Source: a virus. From it: DNA of 34,610 bases. The position numbers and the translations under genes are program-made. The stretch lies in the IMG/VR virus record IMGVR_UViG_3300025425_000075, positions 1-34,610 of that record; one strand, given 5' to 3'. Below are positions 6,856 through 15,327 of this stretch, piece by piece. The notes under the pieces are model-generated. The model was not told the DNA's origin. It worked only from the letters and a program-made list of their open reading frames with translations, and made no database searches. Position 1 is the first letter of the stretch. Each line of letters starts with the position of its first letter.

Positions 6856-7322
6856 TTGATTATGTTTGGTAATAATATAAACGCTAAAATAAACATTAAT
6901 AAGATAAACCAGTTATTGATTAACCAGTTAAATAATTCAGAACGGTTCTTCTTCCTTAATTCTGTAGCCTCTTCTTTTAAAAGTTTAGCCTCAAATTTTA
7001 GTTTCTTGTTATTGGCTTTTAAGCTGTCATTAATTAATCTGAATCTTACTAACTCCGCCTTCTGTAATCTACCGTCTAAGCGTTCTTCTTTGTTGGTTCG
7101 TTCCTTTACCCATTTAATTACCGTAGTTTCTACCGGTACATTAACAGGTACTCTAATAGTTTCACCATCTACATAGACAGTAACGGTATCGGTAACGTAA
7201 ATAACTTCCGCTTTTACGTGTCTCCTAAGTACTTCAGGGTCTTTCTTTATTGCTCTATTAATAAGCTGCTCAGGAGTAGCGCACCCTATAAAAATTAACG
7301 CAATCCAAAGGAAGCGCACCAT
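6807..7322 (-). CDS. Probable unimolecular spanin (lipoprotein with C-terminal TM)
   Basis: 171 aa from the ATG at 7322; an upstream ATG at 7358 would add 12 residues before the signal sequence, so I prefer the later one. The N-terminus (MVRFLWIALIFIGCATPE) is a lipoprotein signal with a lipobox-like FIGC. The middle is a predicted coiled coil (about 75-135) and the C-terminus has a transmembrane segment (NNWFILLMFILAFILL) followed by basic residues. Outer-membrane lipid anchor, periplasmic linker and inner-membrane TM are the architecture of u-spanins such as T1 gp11, which fuse inner and outer membranes at lysis. It overlaps the amidase by 28 bp. Confidence 0.7.
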   Translation of the reverse strand: MVRFLWIALIFIGCATPEQLINRAIKKDPEVLRRHVKAEVIYVTDTVTVYVDGETIRVPVNVPVETTVIKWVKERTNKEERLDGRLQKAELVRFRLINDSLKANNKKLKFEAKLLKEEATELRKKNRSELFNWLINNWFILLMFILAFILLPNIIKWVRKLLEQLKSKQGR

Positions 7323-7735
7323 TCTTTTACATTGAACTGAGGACATAATTTTACCCATTCGTTTGAAGTTATTTTTCCGTCTCTGTTAAGGTCTGGAGAT
7401 AAATCTCGGTGTCCTAAAATTTGAGCTTTAGGAAATAATTTTTTAGCCTTTCTAATTTCTTTTAGCAGTGTCTTACGTTGGCTGTAAGTTCTATCATCTA
7501 TATCCTTACCTCCTATGTATGAAATATGATAAGATGTACTATTATAGCCTCTCACACCGTTTGTAACTTTGTCAGGCGTTGCTAGTTCGGTAACTCTTCC
7601 GTGAAGGTCTATTATCTTATGATAACCGTAGCTTTTCCAACCTAGTTTATTTTTCCAATAACTTTTAATGGATTCGATTGTTGTACTTTGTGCAGTAGCT
7701 GTACAATGAATAACTATGTATTTAACGTATCTCAT
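7295..7735 (-). CDS. Endolysin, N-acetylmuramoyl-L-alanine amidase (T7 lysozyme-like)
   Basis: 146 aa. Amidase_2/PGRP-type motifs: IVIHCTAT (H10), GYHKII (Y38, H39), ILGHRDLSPD (H109) and KLCPQF (K129, C131). H10, H109 and C131 correspond to the zinc ligands of T7 lysozyme, and Y38 and K129 to its catalytic residues. The enzyme cleaves the bond between MurNAc and L-Ala in peptidoglycan. An EF-hand-like loop (DLNRDGKITSNE, 115-126) is inserted just before the zinc cysteine. There is no signal peptide, so export relies on a holin; it overlaps the holin candidate by 4 bp. Confidence 0.92.
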   Translation of the reverse strand: MRYVKYIVIHCTATAQSTTIESIKSYWKNKLGWKSYGYHKIIDLHGRVTELATPDKVTNGVRGYNSTSYHISYIGGKDIDDRTYSQRKTLLKEIRKAKKLFPKAQILGHRDLSPDLNRDGKITSNEWVKLCPQFNVKEWCASFGLR

Positions 7736-8013
7736 GCTTGTTTTAATCTAGTGTTTTCAGCTCTCAGTAAATCCATATTGCCACGCATTACTACAAGCTC
7801 TTGACGGAGTTCGTCAAGCTCTTTCTGCTGCTCTTCGTACTTTTCCTTCATATCGGTTACGAACTGCGTGTAACCGCCTTGCATACCTCCTAGAGCATTA
7901 CCTTCTACTACCTTAGTATCTGCTCTGCCTTTTTTCCTACCGACTAACCAACCAATAACTAAAGGTAAAACTACTATTAATAAACTAAATACATTATCCC
8001 CAATCCACTCCAT
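7732..8013 (-). CDS. Holin candidate: single TM plus coiled coil
   Basis: 93 aa. One strong transmembrane segment near the N-terminus (residues 8-25, VFSLLIVVLPLVIGWLVG) is followed by RKKGR and then a long heptad-like coiled coil (about 50-93). It overlaps the amidase start by 4 bp (ATGA). Position immediately before the endolysin makes a holin or lysis accessory likely, although most holins lack such a long coiled coil. It could instead be an i-spanin-like protein. Confidence 0.6.
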   Translation of the reverse strand: MEWIGDNVFSLLIVVLPLVIGWLVGRKKGRADTKVVEGNALGGMQGGYTQFVTDMKEKYEEQQKELDELRQELVVMRGNMDLLRAENTRLKQA

Positions 8014-8034
8014 CTTCTTCTTTCTTTTATAATG

Positions 8035-8310
8035 TTAAATTTCTATTGATACGTTAAAATTCTCTGTCTTTCCTAGCGTTTCCTTTAGCTGAGATGTGTA
8101 ATTATCACCTAGATAATAAAAGTCTACATCTCCGTTATCTTTATAGCTTATAGATGCGCTTATACAAGAGACTGTTTTTTCATCACTTCCTTTAGGTAAA
8201 TCAATATCTGTAGCTGCTTTCGCTTCTGCTGATTCTAAATCTTTTAAACTGCTCCATTTCCAGCCTGTAATTTGAATCGTTTGCTTTGCTTTGTTTTTTC
8301 CTTTAGCCAT
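8035..8310 (-). CDS. Hypothetical protein between fibre and lysis genes
   Basis: 91 aa, unrecognised. The N-terminus is basic (MAKGKNKAKQ) and the rest is predicted beta-rich, with an alternating pattern around VDFYYLGDNY. Its start is 3 bp after the fibre gene stop, so the two are probably translated together. A virion component is possible from position only. Confidence 0.6.
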   Translation of the reverse strand: MAKGKNKAKQTIQITGWKWSSLKDLESAEAKAATDIDLPKGSDEKTVSCISASISYKDNGDVDFYYLGDNYTSQLKETLGKTENFNVSIEI

Positions 8311-8312
8311 GA

Positions 8313-9506
8313 TTAAAACATTTGATAAAAGTCGTTAACATTAGTTTCTATAGCAGCCTCAGTTTTAACTCTGCTAGTTCCGTATAGAACATCTTCTGAT
8401 TTGTAGCCTTTATGCCTTGCGTAGTGGTTAAAAGTAGAATCTAATCTATTAAACACAGAACTTTCGTTAATATAGTAAGAACCGTCTACACCAACTACAC
8501 CGTTTAATCTAGCTGAAACTGTAGCAGGATTAGCTCCATCAGCGGAAGTTATGCAAATAAATCCGCCAGTTTTAACTAAGCTCGTGAAATGCTCTACAGA
8601 TGGAGTAGAGTAAACAGAAAATATTTTTGAAGTACTTCCTGAAATAAACCAATACCATGTGGTAGGAACTACACCATTTGTGCTAGTACCTACACCTACT
8701 CTAAATCCATTAGCACCTACAGCATCTGAAAAAACAGAGAATGATAAATTAGACCTACTGGCATTAATACCGCTGTCTTCAATATCGAAAAAGTGGTTTG
8801 TTCCATCTCCCAAATGTGCTGGTCTGTCGCTTTCTGGGTCTTTTAATACAACACCGTCAACTACTATAGGAGGTTGTGCCGACATAGAGGATTGAGAGGC
8901 ATGATTAACACCGCTACCGCTTTGGTTATATCTCTTAGTTATGTACCCGTGGTTACCGTTTGAAGTACCTACAAAGGCTAGTAAGTTAGTTTCGTTTAGT
9001 ACGTACTCATCATTCAATAATACAAATGGAATATCCTGCTCTGTGTTATCTGAACTCCTTCTTACTTTTATTAAAGCTCCTGTATAGTCAGGGTTTAATA
9101 GCCTAGCATCTGAATAAGCTAAATCAGCTTCCTCATCTGCTAATAAATAATTCCAGTTAGAAGTGACGTAAACTATTTCCGTTATACTGTTTAAATCTGA
9201 TTGGCAGCTAGCATCATTACAGTAAGATGTTAAAGTAAAACTGTGAGGTTCACCGCCTACAATAGTACCGTTATCGGCTGCCCACTGCGTAAGGTCTATA
9301 TTAATGTTATTTGCTCCAGTTCCTACAGTTACATAAGACGCTTTAAATGCAGTCCAACCTGTGTCTGTAGTAGGATTATCTGAAAACATATTATCAGCTA
9401 TGTTCCAAGTGGCACTAAATAACTGTTCCGTTTCTGTATTGGAATAGATTATAAGTGTCTTAGATATAGCATCACTTCCGACTATGTTCAAGGTGGTTAA
9501 TCCCAT
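8313..9506 (-). CDS. Tail fibre / receptor-binding protein with lectin-like domain
   Basis: 397 aa. The N-terminal ~110 residues are beta-rich and Thr/Asn-rich. The stretch from about 128 (AYSDARLL...TGALIKVRRSSDNTEQDI) through GYITKRYNQSGSGVNHASQ resembles the arabinofuranosidase-B/LamG-like concanavalin fold found in phage fibres and surface glycan-binding proteins. The C-terminal part (about 250-360) is also beta-rich. It lies just before the lysis genes, as expected for an adsorption protein. Catalytic residues cannot be assigned with confidence; binding is likelier than hydrolysis. Confidence 0.68.
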   Translation of the reverse strand: MGLTTLNIVGSDAISKTLIIYSNTETEQLFSATWNIADNMFSDNPTTDTGWTAFKASYVTVGTGANNINIDLTQWAADNGTIVGGEPHSFTLTSYCNDASCQSDLNSITEIVYVTSNWNYLLADEEADLAYSDARLLNPDYTGALIKVRRSSDNTEQDIPFVLLNDEYVLNETNLLAFVGTSNGNHGYITKRYNQSGSGVNHASQSSMSAQPPIVVDGVVLKDPESDRPAHLGDGTNHFFDIEDSGINASRSNLSFSVFSDAVGANGFRVGVGTSTNGVVPTTWYWFISGSTSKIFSVYSTPSVEHFTSLVKTGGFICITSADGANPATVSARLNGVVGVDGSYYINESSVFNRLDSTFNHYARHKGYKSEDVLYGTSRVKTEAAIETNVNDFYQMF

Positions 9507-9530
9507 GTTTTAAGTTAACTTGTTTTATTA

Positions 9531-9854
9531 TTACTGTACTATAAACTCGCCTTCTATGGTTATGTAATTATCTATAGTTGGGCTTGTAGGCTGTATTATA
9601 AAAAAATACTCACCTACTCGTAACCCTATTGCCGTTTCTGACTGAACTTTGATTACTTCACCATCTATAGTAACATCAAATGATATTAAATTTTCTACAT
9701 TTGTTTGCCAATGTTTTACTCGGCATAAATATCTAGCTGCCATATCTAAACCACCCGCTACTTCAGGTGATAAATCAAATGAAACTGAAAAAGGATGTTC
9801 TTTTTTAATCTCTATAGATTGTTCTTTTATATTTGATAAGTCTATTAACCCCAT
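9531..9854 (-). CDS. Hypothetical beta-rich virion-associated protein
   Basis: 107 aa, unrecognised. It has an alternating hydrophobic pattern typical of a beta-sandwich (VSFDLSPEVAGG, FDVTIDGEVIKV, GEYFFIIQPTS). It overlaps the upstream connector gene by 10 bp and precedes the fibre gene; MGL starts both this protein and the fibre. Possibly a fibre-attachment or head-decoration protein (inference from position). Confidence 0.55.
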   Translation of the reverse strand: MGLIDLSNIKEQSIEIKKEHPFSVSFDLSPEVAGGLDMAARYLCRVKHWQTNVENLISFDVTIDGEVIKVQSETAIGLRVGEYFFIIQPTSPTIDNYITIEGEFIVQ

Positions 9855-10357
9855 AGTTCAATATTTATATCTTCACTTTTACAACAATCTGAAGCCTCCC
9901 AAAATGGAAAGGTTTCTTTATTTCTATCTAAATATTTTTTTACATCAACAAAGATTTGCAACGCCCTTTGATTGTGTTTATCTCCTAATGATTCTAGGTG
10001 TTTAGTAGATACCCTTTCAGAGTGGTTTGAATCCTTTCTAACCATTCCGAACGATGTAGAAAGTACAGGAGATTCAGGAACAAACCGACCATAAGCGAAG
10101 TAAGACAAAACCTTTTCCAATCCTTCAAAAGAATAATTCTTATCTTCATAAGTGTAAGAACTACCAGCTAATAAAGTTTGATACTTTGTGTCTGTGTAGT
10201 TATTCACTAAATCATTATAAAAGTCTTCACAAACAATGCCTTTTAAGTCAATATACTGAGCTTCGAATATAAAGCGTTTAAAGGTTTGCTTGTCTACTCC
10301 TTCAGCTACTTGTAGGTTGTTCTGTACAGTGCCTTTATTTATAATTAAATCACTCAT
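9845..10357 (-). CDS. Head-tail connector-like protein (DUF6712-like)
   Basis: 170 aa, predicted mainly helical (KQTFKRFIFEAQYIDLKGIV, FEGLEKVLSYFAYGRFV). Pattern and position directly after the portal fit the gp6/DUF6712-type head-completion proteins of Bacteroidetes phages, which form a ring below the portal. It overlaps the portal by 4 bp (ATGA). The name rests on pattern recognition and synteny. Confidence 0.65.
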   Translation of the reverse strand: MSDLIINKGTVQNNLQVAEGVDKQTFKRFIFEAQYIDLKGIVCEDFYNDLVNNYTDTKYQTLLAGSSYTYEDKNYSFEGLEKVLSYFAYGRFVPESPVLSTSFGMVRKDSNHSERVSTKHLESLGDKHNQRALQIFVDVKKYLDRNKETFPFWEASDCCKSEDINIELWG

Positions 10358-11511
10358 ATAGTAGGTTCTATTTTAGGTGAATCTGTTTCTTCTATTGTGC
10401 CATCATCTGACATTATACTGTATTGGTTAATCTTCCAATCTGAATTAATAGGAACTCTAAAGTTTGTAAATAATTCCTTGAAAGATATTTCATACAGGCT
10501 ACGAACGTCTGCCGTGGTTTGGTTATACATTGATTGCGCTACCTTCAAATCTTCTCCTGTGCTATTACCTAGCTTACCACTTACGGCTTCGAATAATTGT
10601 ACAGGAATACTCCACTTTGTTCTAATCATAGTTGAACAGGTGCTTAAAAAGTGTTCATATTTCTCAGGAGAAGCATCATTAACTAAAGGAGTAAACTTAT
10701 ATTTAGTCTGTTCTTTTAAATCTGTAGAGTTTGGATAAGGTAAACCGATAATTTTACCTGAGTTCTCCAATCCCATAGCACCCGTAATAGATTCTTTTAA
10801 CCTTTCATTCTTGTTTTTATCTTCGCTTAGGACATATTCAAATATTTGTATATTCTCAAAGCCTCTTTCTACGGTAGAAGCGTAATACACACCCATTTTA
10901 TTTTCTGTGTGCGCGAAGTTCTCTACGCCTTCTATTTTTCCTTTAGGGTAAACAGTATCGTCCTGCTCTCCTATAAACATAATCTGACCCTTATAGTATT
11001 CCCAACCTCCTGCTAGTTCAACTTGTTTCTGAATAACTACAGGGTCAGGGTTATATCTATCAAAAATCTCAAAGCTTTCTTTCTTTGCTCTTTTACCCCA
11101 TCCTTTATTCGCTCTAACTATCTTACCGCTATAATTATTATCATCTTCTAAGCCAAATCTACACTGGCTAAAAGGTATTTTTTCAAATCCTACCTTAACG
11201 TATAAAGGATTATATCTTATATGAATAAAACAACCTTCGTTTTTAGAGTGATCTTTAGCACACTCATTTAATAAATGGTTAGGAGTATAAACCTTGTAGG
11301 GCTTATCTGAGATGTTTATTTCTCCTCCTGTAAATCCTGCACCTCTAATGAATTTAGAGTAGAGGTTAGCGCAGAATGAAGCTGTAGGACTTTTCTCTAT
11401 AAGGTTCTCAGAAACAAGCGAGCGTAAATTATCAGCTCCATGAATCATGATACCCATAGATTTGTTCTCTAGCTTGTATTCTATTGGCTTATACTGTCCT
11501 AGAATCTCCAT
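10354..11511 (-). CDS. Portal protein
   Basis: 385 aa, shorter than classical portals (about 450-550 aa) but matching the compact portal type of Bacteroidetes siphoviruses. Features include an N-terminal region with SPTASFCANLYSKFIRGAGF, the central KIPFSQCRFG motif, FDRYNPDPVVIQ, and a helical segment with VSGKLGNSTGEDLKVAQSMYN characteristic of portal stems. It forms the dodecameric DNA channel at the capsid vertex. Neighbours are a 160-aa protein upstream and the connector downstream. Confidence 0.75.
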   Translation of the reverse strand: MEILGQYKPIEYKLENKSMGIMIHGADNLRSLVSENLIEKSPTASFCANLYSKFIRGAGFTGGEINISDKPYKVYTPNHLLNECAKDHSKNEGCFIHIRYNPLYVKVGFEKIPFSQCRFGLEDDNNYSGKIVRANKGWGKRAKKESFEIFDRYNPDPVVIQKQVELAGGWEYYKGQIMFIGEQDDTVYPKGKIEGVENFAHTENKMGVYYASTVERGFENIQIFEYVLSEDKNKNERLKESITGAMGLENSGKIIGLPYPNSTDLKEQTKYKFTPLVNDASPEKYEHFLSTCSTMIRTKWSIPVQLFEAVSGKLGNSTGEDLKVAQSMYNQTTADVRSLYEISFKELFTNFRVPINSDWKINQYSIMSDDGTIEETDSPKIEPTI

Positions 11512-11994
11512 TTATTTCTTAGTTGTTTTCTTAGTTGTTTTCTTTCTGTTTTTATCCATAGGCTTAGTAGATTCTACTTCAGCTTTTAGTTCAACTTCTT
11601 CCTTTACCTCTACAGGCTTACCGTATTCTTTAACTCGAGCTTCCCAATCTTCTGGAAGTATTTCAAACATACTTTTTCTGCTGATTGGATTAGTAGATAA
11701 AAAAGCCTCTGCTTTATTGTCTGTGATATTGTGGTTACTCATAACCTTACCACCTAAAGCACTAACAGTCACTTGACCGTTACTCTTTAATTTATACGAA
11801 CATTTAGTATCCATTGCGTAATTTTTAATTGTTTCTATATACCCTAAAAACTTACTAGGGCAAGTACTACAGCCTTTAGTAAAAAGCCATTTATATACCT
11901 CTAATACTACATCTATATTATTACCAAAGGAGGAACTACCGTTAAGTAATTCCTCCGTTGTAGCTTCTTTGATGAATGAAAGCTTATTTTTCAT
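11512..11994 (-). CDS. Hypothetical protein with Lys/Thr-rich tail, next to portal
   Basis: 160 aa. The N-terminal domain is helical with CSTCPSKF (C42, C45) and C64-65, possibly a small metal site. The C-terminus is low complexity: an acidic VKEEVELKAEVE stretch, then KKTTKKTTKK. Similar small proteins sit between tail-tube and portal genes in related phages, but the function is not known to me. The basic tail suggests nucleic acid or virion association. Confidence 0.6.
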   Translation of the reverse strand: MKNKLSFIKEATTEELLNGSSSFGNNIDVVLEVYKWLFTKGCSTCPSKFLGYIETIKNYAMDTKCSYKLKSNGQVTVSALGGKVMSNHNITDNKAEAFLSTNPISRKSMFEILPEDWEARVKEYGKPVEVKEEVELKAEVESTKPMDKNRKKTTKKTTKK

Positions 11995-11997
11995 TTA

Positions 11998-12576
11998 TTA
12001 AGATGTGAATAGGTTAGAAGCTATCCATGCTTCAGTAGTAGTTACATCAACATCTAAGAATATCTTTAGAGAACTTCCTTCTAAAGCTCCTTCTTGAGAT
12101 ACAAACTCTACTCCTCTAGTTCCTGATTCAGCATCGTAATCTATAGAATCAACGTCCATTTGCATTCCGAACTCTAAACCGCCTAATTTGAAATAGGCAT
12201 TGTTTTCGCTCGAACCGTCTTTAGTTTTTACCAAAGAAATGAATGAAGCATTCTTCATTTTATCTAACTGAGACCAAGTAGCAGAAGTACCATCTATGAT
12301 TCTAAGCTTCTGTCTGTGAGTAAAAGCCATACCGTAATCATCTCTAGCACCTACAGCTGAAAGCCCTAGACCTGTATCTATTGAATCTACGCTATAAATC
12401 TCCTTACCCGCTTTCAAAGCTAATGATGTAATAGTTACACCATCTGCATTTTCAACTACTCCAGTTCTATCTAAATCGTCTAAGTTTATTAGGTACGCCT
12501 CGAGCGTTCCTTGTGCTGGTCTATATGAACAATCGTCTCTGTCTATATTACCAGTAATTTTATCTACACACGCCAT
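11998..12576 (-). CDS. Probable major tail (tube) protein
   Basis: 192 aa. The N-terminus (ACVDKITGNIDRDDCSYRPAQG, then EAYLINLDDLD) matches a virion protein common in Bacteroidetes siphoviruses. The body is beta-rich with many Gly, Asp and Ser residues, compatible with a tail-tube fold. It follows the major capsid gene, from which it is separated by a GC-rich hairpin (12600-12621) likely to modulate expression. A decoration protein is the main alternative. Confidence 0.6.
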   Translation of the reverse strand: MACVDKITGNIDRDDCSYRPAQGTLEAYLINLDDLDRTGVVENADGVTITSLALKAGKEIYSVDSIDTGLGLSAVGARDDYGMAFTHRQKLRIIDGTSATWSQLDKMKNASFISLVKTKDGSSENNAYFKLGGLEFGMQMDVDSIDYDAESGTRGVEFVSQEGALEGSSLKIFLDVDVTTTEAWIASNLFTS

Positions 12577-12599
12577 TTTATTTGTGTTTTTTTATAAAT

Positions 12600-12621
12600 G
12601 GGAGGAGCTCTAACCCCTCCC
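12600..12621 (-). terminator. GC-rich hairpin between capsid and tail-tube genes
   Basis: GGGAGG (12600-12605) and CCTCCC (12616-12621) form a perfect 6-bp stem with a 10-nt loop, in the 58-bp gap after the capsid stop. No U-tract follows on the minus strand (A-rich instead), so partial termination or mRNA 3'-end stabilisation is likelier than full termination. Confidence 0.5.
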
Positions 12622-12634
12622 GTTTGGTTAATAA

Positions 12635-13750
12635 TTATGCAGTTGGATCGTAAGAACTAGCAGCTAATAAATAATCAGGGTTTGCAACCTTGAAATCTGC
12701 TCTGTATTTACACTTGAAGTGAACCTCATCAAGGATAGGATCTCTAAACCATTCGATGTCAGAAATTGCGTTCTGCTCATCCATACCCATTAATAGGTTA
12801 GCTTTAGTAGTTAATACCATGAAGTTAGGGTCGTGGTGATCTGTTCCTGAAACTGCTGTTCCGAACGTACCTTCTGTATCCGCTTTAGTATATCTGTCAT
12901 AAACCTTAGAAGACTTCGTGTCATATCCGTTTATGTTAGAGATAGCTAAACCATCTGTAAGCATATTTCTAGTTGCATCCGTTGGGAAAGCTCCAGCATC
13001 TCTTAGCTCTTTCTTGAATCCTTGAACCATTGCATAATTACATACTTGGTGGTTAGGATCAAAATTGATAGCTAAATCTTCTAGCTCTATTGCTATATCA
13101 GATACTTTTTTAGTTCCGTTTAAACCATCATACTGATACTGTCTAGCAGTAATCTCATTCTGTGGAATGTGAACGAAGTTCTTTTGAAATCTTGTAATCG
13201 TTGAGAAATAAGCTAGAGTTGCGTCTAAACCTCTTTCGATTTGGTTGTAATCAGCAACGTCTACACCAGCATTGTTGAAGTAACCACCACCAGCTACTGT
13301 AGCCGCTGAACCGTTACCCATTAAAGCAATACGTCCGAAATCTCTTGTAATTGCGTTGTTCCCTAAAGACTCTAAAAAGTCTCCGAAATCAGCAGCAGTT
13401 AAATCAGCCTTTCTAATTCCTTTAGCTAAACCAAAAGAAAGGAAAGAAGATTTGAAATCAGACCAGCACCATTTAACGTGAACGCTTAAGTCCTTAACGT
13501 TCCATTTTTGTTGGAAACCTCCGATAGTCTTAGTGATGGAATTATCACCACAACCTGCGTCTGTCTTAGTTACCTTGTCCATTTGGTCAACAACTGCCAA
13601 AGGCGCACCGTTGGCAACGTCTGGAACTACTGTTAGCATTCCGTTTACATCGTCCTCTGCGATGCTGTTTATCATTATCTCAGCCGCTTCAGTAATGTAT
13701 GTTTCTGAAGTTGAGAATGATTTAAAGTTAGCTTGAATATCTATAGCCAT
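12635..13750 (-). CDS. Major capsid protein
   Basis: 371 aa. Size, position directly after the protease/scaffold gene, and mixed alpha/beta composition with Asn/Asp/Gly-rich loops fit an HK97-fold major capsid protein. Landmarks are DKVTKTDAGCGDN (57-69), KWCWSDFKSSFLSFGLAKGI, and the C-terminal WFRDPILDEVHFKCKYRADF, typical of Bacteroidetes siphovirus capsid proteins. The last segment would form the A-domain/P-domain strands. No maturation cleavage site can be placed with confidence. Confidence 0.78.
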   Translation of the reverse strand: MAIDIQANFKSFSTSETYITEAAEIMINSIAEDDVNGMLTVVPDVANGAPLAVVDQMDKVTKTDAGCGDNSITKTIGGFQQKWNVKDLSVHVKWCWSDFKSSFLSFGLAKGIRKADLTAADFGDFLESLGNNAITRDFGRIALMGNGSAATVAGGGYFNNAGVDVADYNQIERGLDATLAYFSTITRFQKNFVHIPQNEITARQYQYDGLNGTKKVSDIAIELEDLAINFDPNHQVCNYAMVQGFKKELRDAGAFPTDATRNMLTDGLAISNINGYDTKSSKVYDRYTKADTEGTFGTAVSGTDHHDPNFMVLTTKANLLMGMDEQNAISDIEWFRDPILDEVHFKCKYRADFKVANPDYLLAASSYDPTA

Positions 13751-13771
13751 GTTTTAAATTTTTTTATGTTT

Positions 13772-14929
13772 TTATTTATCGTTTCTTTTATTTAAATACT
13801 CGCTTACTCCATCTGATTTAGATTTAGCAGGAAGTACTTCTTTAATCACTGTGTTAGCAGCAGGGCTTTGAATAGAACTCGCTAGAGTTATGTATTTAGC
13901 TTCTGAAGCTTCCGCTTGTGCTTTCATTTCAGAAAATGCTAGTTCTTGCGAAGTAGTAGATTCTTTGATAGTAGCTAAAGCATCTTTGAAAGAGTTAGCG
14001 CTGAAAGTCATGAACTCATTAGTATCTTCTTGGAATTGTAAGAAGTCTTTTTGTAGTTCTTTGAATTGCGCCTCCATTGTTTCTGCTGGAATCTCTTCAG
14101 CTACTTCTGGTTCTGCTTCCACTATCTCAGTAATTACACCGCCTTCTGTAGTAACGGTTAAACCGCTTTCAGTAACGTGGGCTGCATCTGGAGCAGGAGT
14201 TCCATCTTCGAGAGTTACAGAATCCCCAACTTTAGGTACGTCTGTATCGTCTGTATCAATGATAATTTGAACACCCGTGTCGAGTGTTTCTACGGCTTCA
14301 TTAGCTAACTCTTCTGGAGTAGCCTTTAAGCCGTCTAAAGCTGCGTTAAATGCAAGCTTGACATCTTCTAGGATGTTTTTAATTTTATTACTCATATTTT
14401 CTTTTGTTTCTGAATTGAATAAGTGATTCGTGGCTGCTGGTTCGTCTACCAAATCAGAAGCACTAAATTTTATTAGAGTAGGAACTAACTGCTCTACGCC
14501 CTCGATCTCTTGAGTTTCTAAAGAAGCAGTGAATACTACAGAGTTACCCATCATATCAGGGTTATTTGCAGCCATTTTAAGGATATAGTTCCATGTACTA
14601 GTTCCGTTTACTAAGGTGTCTTTGCTTATATCGTCTAAGTAGAAATCACAATAGAGCGCATTTTCTACTATCCTATAATTCTTTTTCCTACCTATATAAG
14701 TTCCTAGTGATTCGGTGTACTCGTTAGGGTGTCCAAACCTCGATTTAATCCCTTGACCAGCATTACCTTGCTCCATTAAGTCGTTCAATAACTTAGAATC
14801 AAAATAATAACCGTTCTTATTTAAACCGTAATCGGCTTCTTTAACTCCTATTATAATACCCTCCTCTACATTGATAGAGCTTAGAATAGTGTTAGTATCG
14901 TTACAGATTATGCTCTTAATGTTTTCCAC
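13772..14929 (-). CDS. Prohead protease fused to scaffold
   Basis: 385 aa, starting at GTG. The N-terminal ~175 residues resemble phage prohead proteases: GIKSRFGHPNEYTES with a conserved His, GTYIGRKKNYRI, NSVVFTASLET with a candidate Ser, then SASDLVDEPAATNHLF. The C-terminal half (about 200-385) is acidic then coiled-coil, as in scaffolds (TMEAQFKELQKDFLQFQEDT). Fusion of both functions in one protein is known in HK97-like systems. A near-consensus TAATTTTG box ends 4 bp before the GTG, but no upstream TTTG was found. Confidence 0.72.
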   Translation of the reverse strand: MENIKSIICNDTNTILSSINVEEGIIIGVKEADYGLNKNGYYFDSKLLNDLMEQGNAGQGIKSRFGHPNEYTESLGTYIGRKKNYRIVENALYCDFYLDDISKDTLVNGTSTWNYILKMAANNPDMMGNSVVFTASLETQEIEGVEQLVPTLIKFSASDLVDEPAATNHLFNSETKENMSNKIKNILEDVKLAFNAALDGLKATPEELANEAVETLDTGVQIIIDTDDTDVPKVGDSVTLEDGTPAPDAAHVTESGLTVTTEGGVITEIVEAEPEVAEEIPAETMEAQFKELQKDFLQFQEDTNEFMTFSANSFKDALATIKESTTSQELAFSEMKAQAEASEAKYITLASSIQSPAANTVIKEVLPAKSKSDGVSEYLNKRNDK

Positions 14930-15025
14930 GAAGCAAAATTACTATGATGTTATTCTATTTGTTGCTCGATGGTTTGAGCATAAAGAGTTATATTAGCTTA
15001 TTATATACTTTTAAAACAAACGGAA

Positions 15026-15313
15026 ATGAAATACGAAAAGATTAATTTATTTGGTAAGCAACGGAGTAGAGGAACATTTGATGACTTCTTTAACACTGAA
15101 AAATACGACTCTTTGCAAGAGGCTTACGAATCAAAAGATTATGTAGAATGTGACTTCGTGAAAGATGAGGGCGGAGCGTTGCATATAGAGGCAAAAAACA
15201 TTAGTAAGCCTGATGTAAAGAAATATCACAGACTTAATTACCAAAGCCCCGTTTCTGGACTTGATGTATCAGATGATAATGCTGGATGTGAGATTGCGTT
15301 TAGTTTGTTTTAA
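15026..15313 (+). CDS. Hypothetical protein, first gene of plus-strand island
   Basis: 95 aa, unrecognised. An N-terminal FGKQRSRGTFDDFFN segment precedes an acidic central region. It has the leader TTTTAAAACAAACGGAAATG, of the same A/C-rich type as the minus-strand genes, and is divergent from the protease gene (96-bp gap). It is the first of six small genes against the general direction of transcription. Confidence 0.6.
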   Translation: MKYEKINLFGKQRSRGTFDDFFNTEKYDSLQEAYESKDYVECDFVKDEGGALHIEAKNISKPDVKKYHRLNYQSPVSGLDVSDDNAGCEIAFSLF

Positions 15314-15327
15314 TTGCATATAACGTC

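Noticed and set aside
14934-14941. TAATTTTG as promoter for the protease gene
   Set aside because: It matches the -7 consensus, but no TTTG lies 19-21 bp upstream and it would give an almost leaderless transcript starting at GTG. Not strong enough to list as a promoter.
14980-15012. Plus-strand promoter for the island (TATACTTT or TATATTAG)
   Set aside because: Both boxes have mismatches and wrong spacing to the nearest TTTG (27 or 12 bp).
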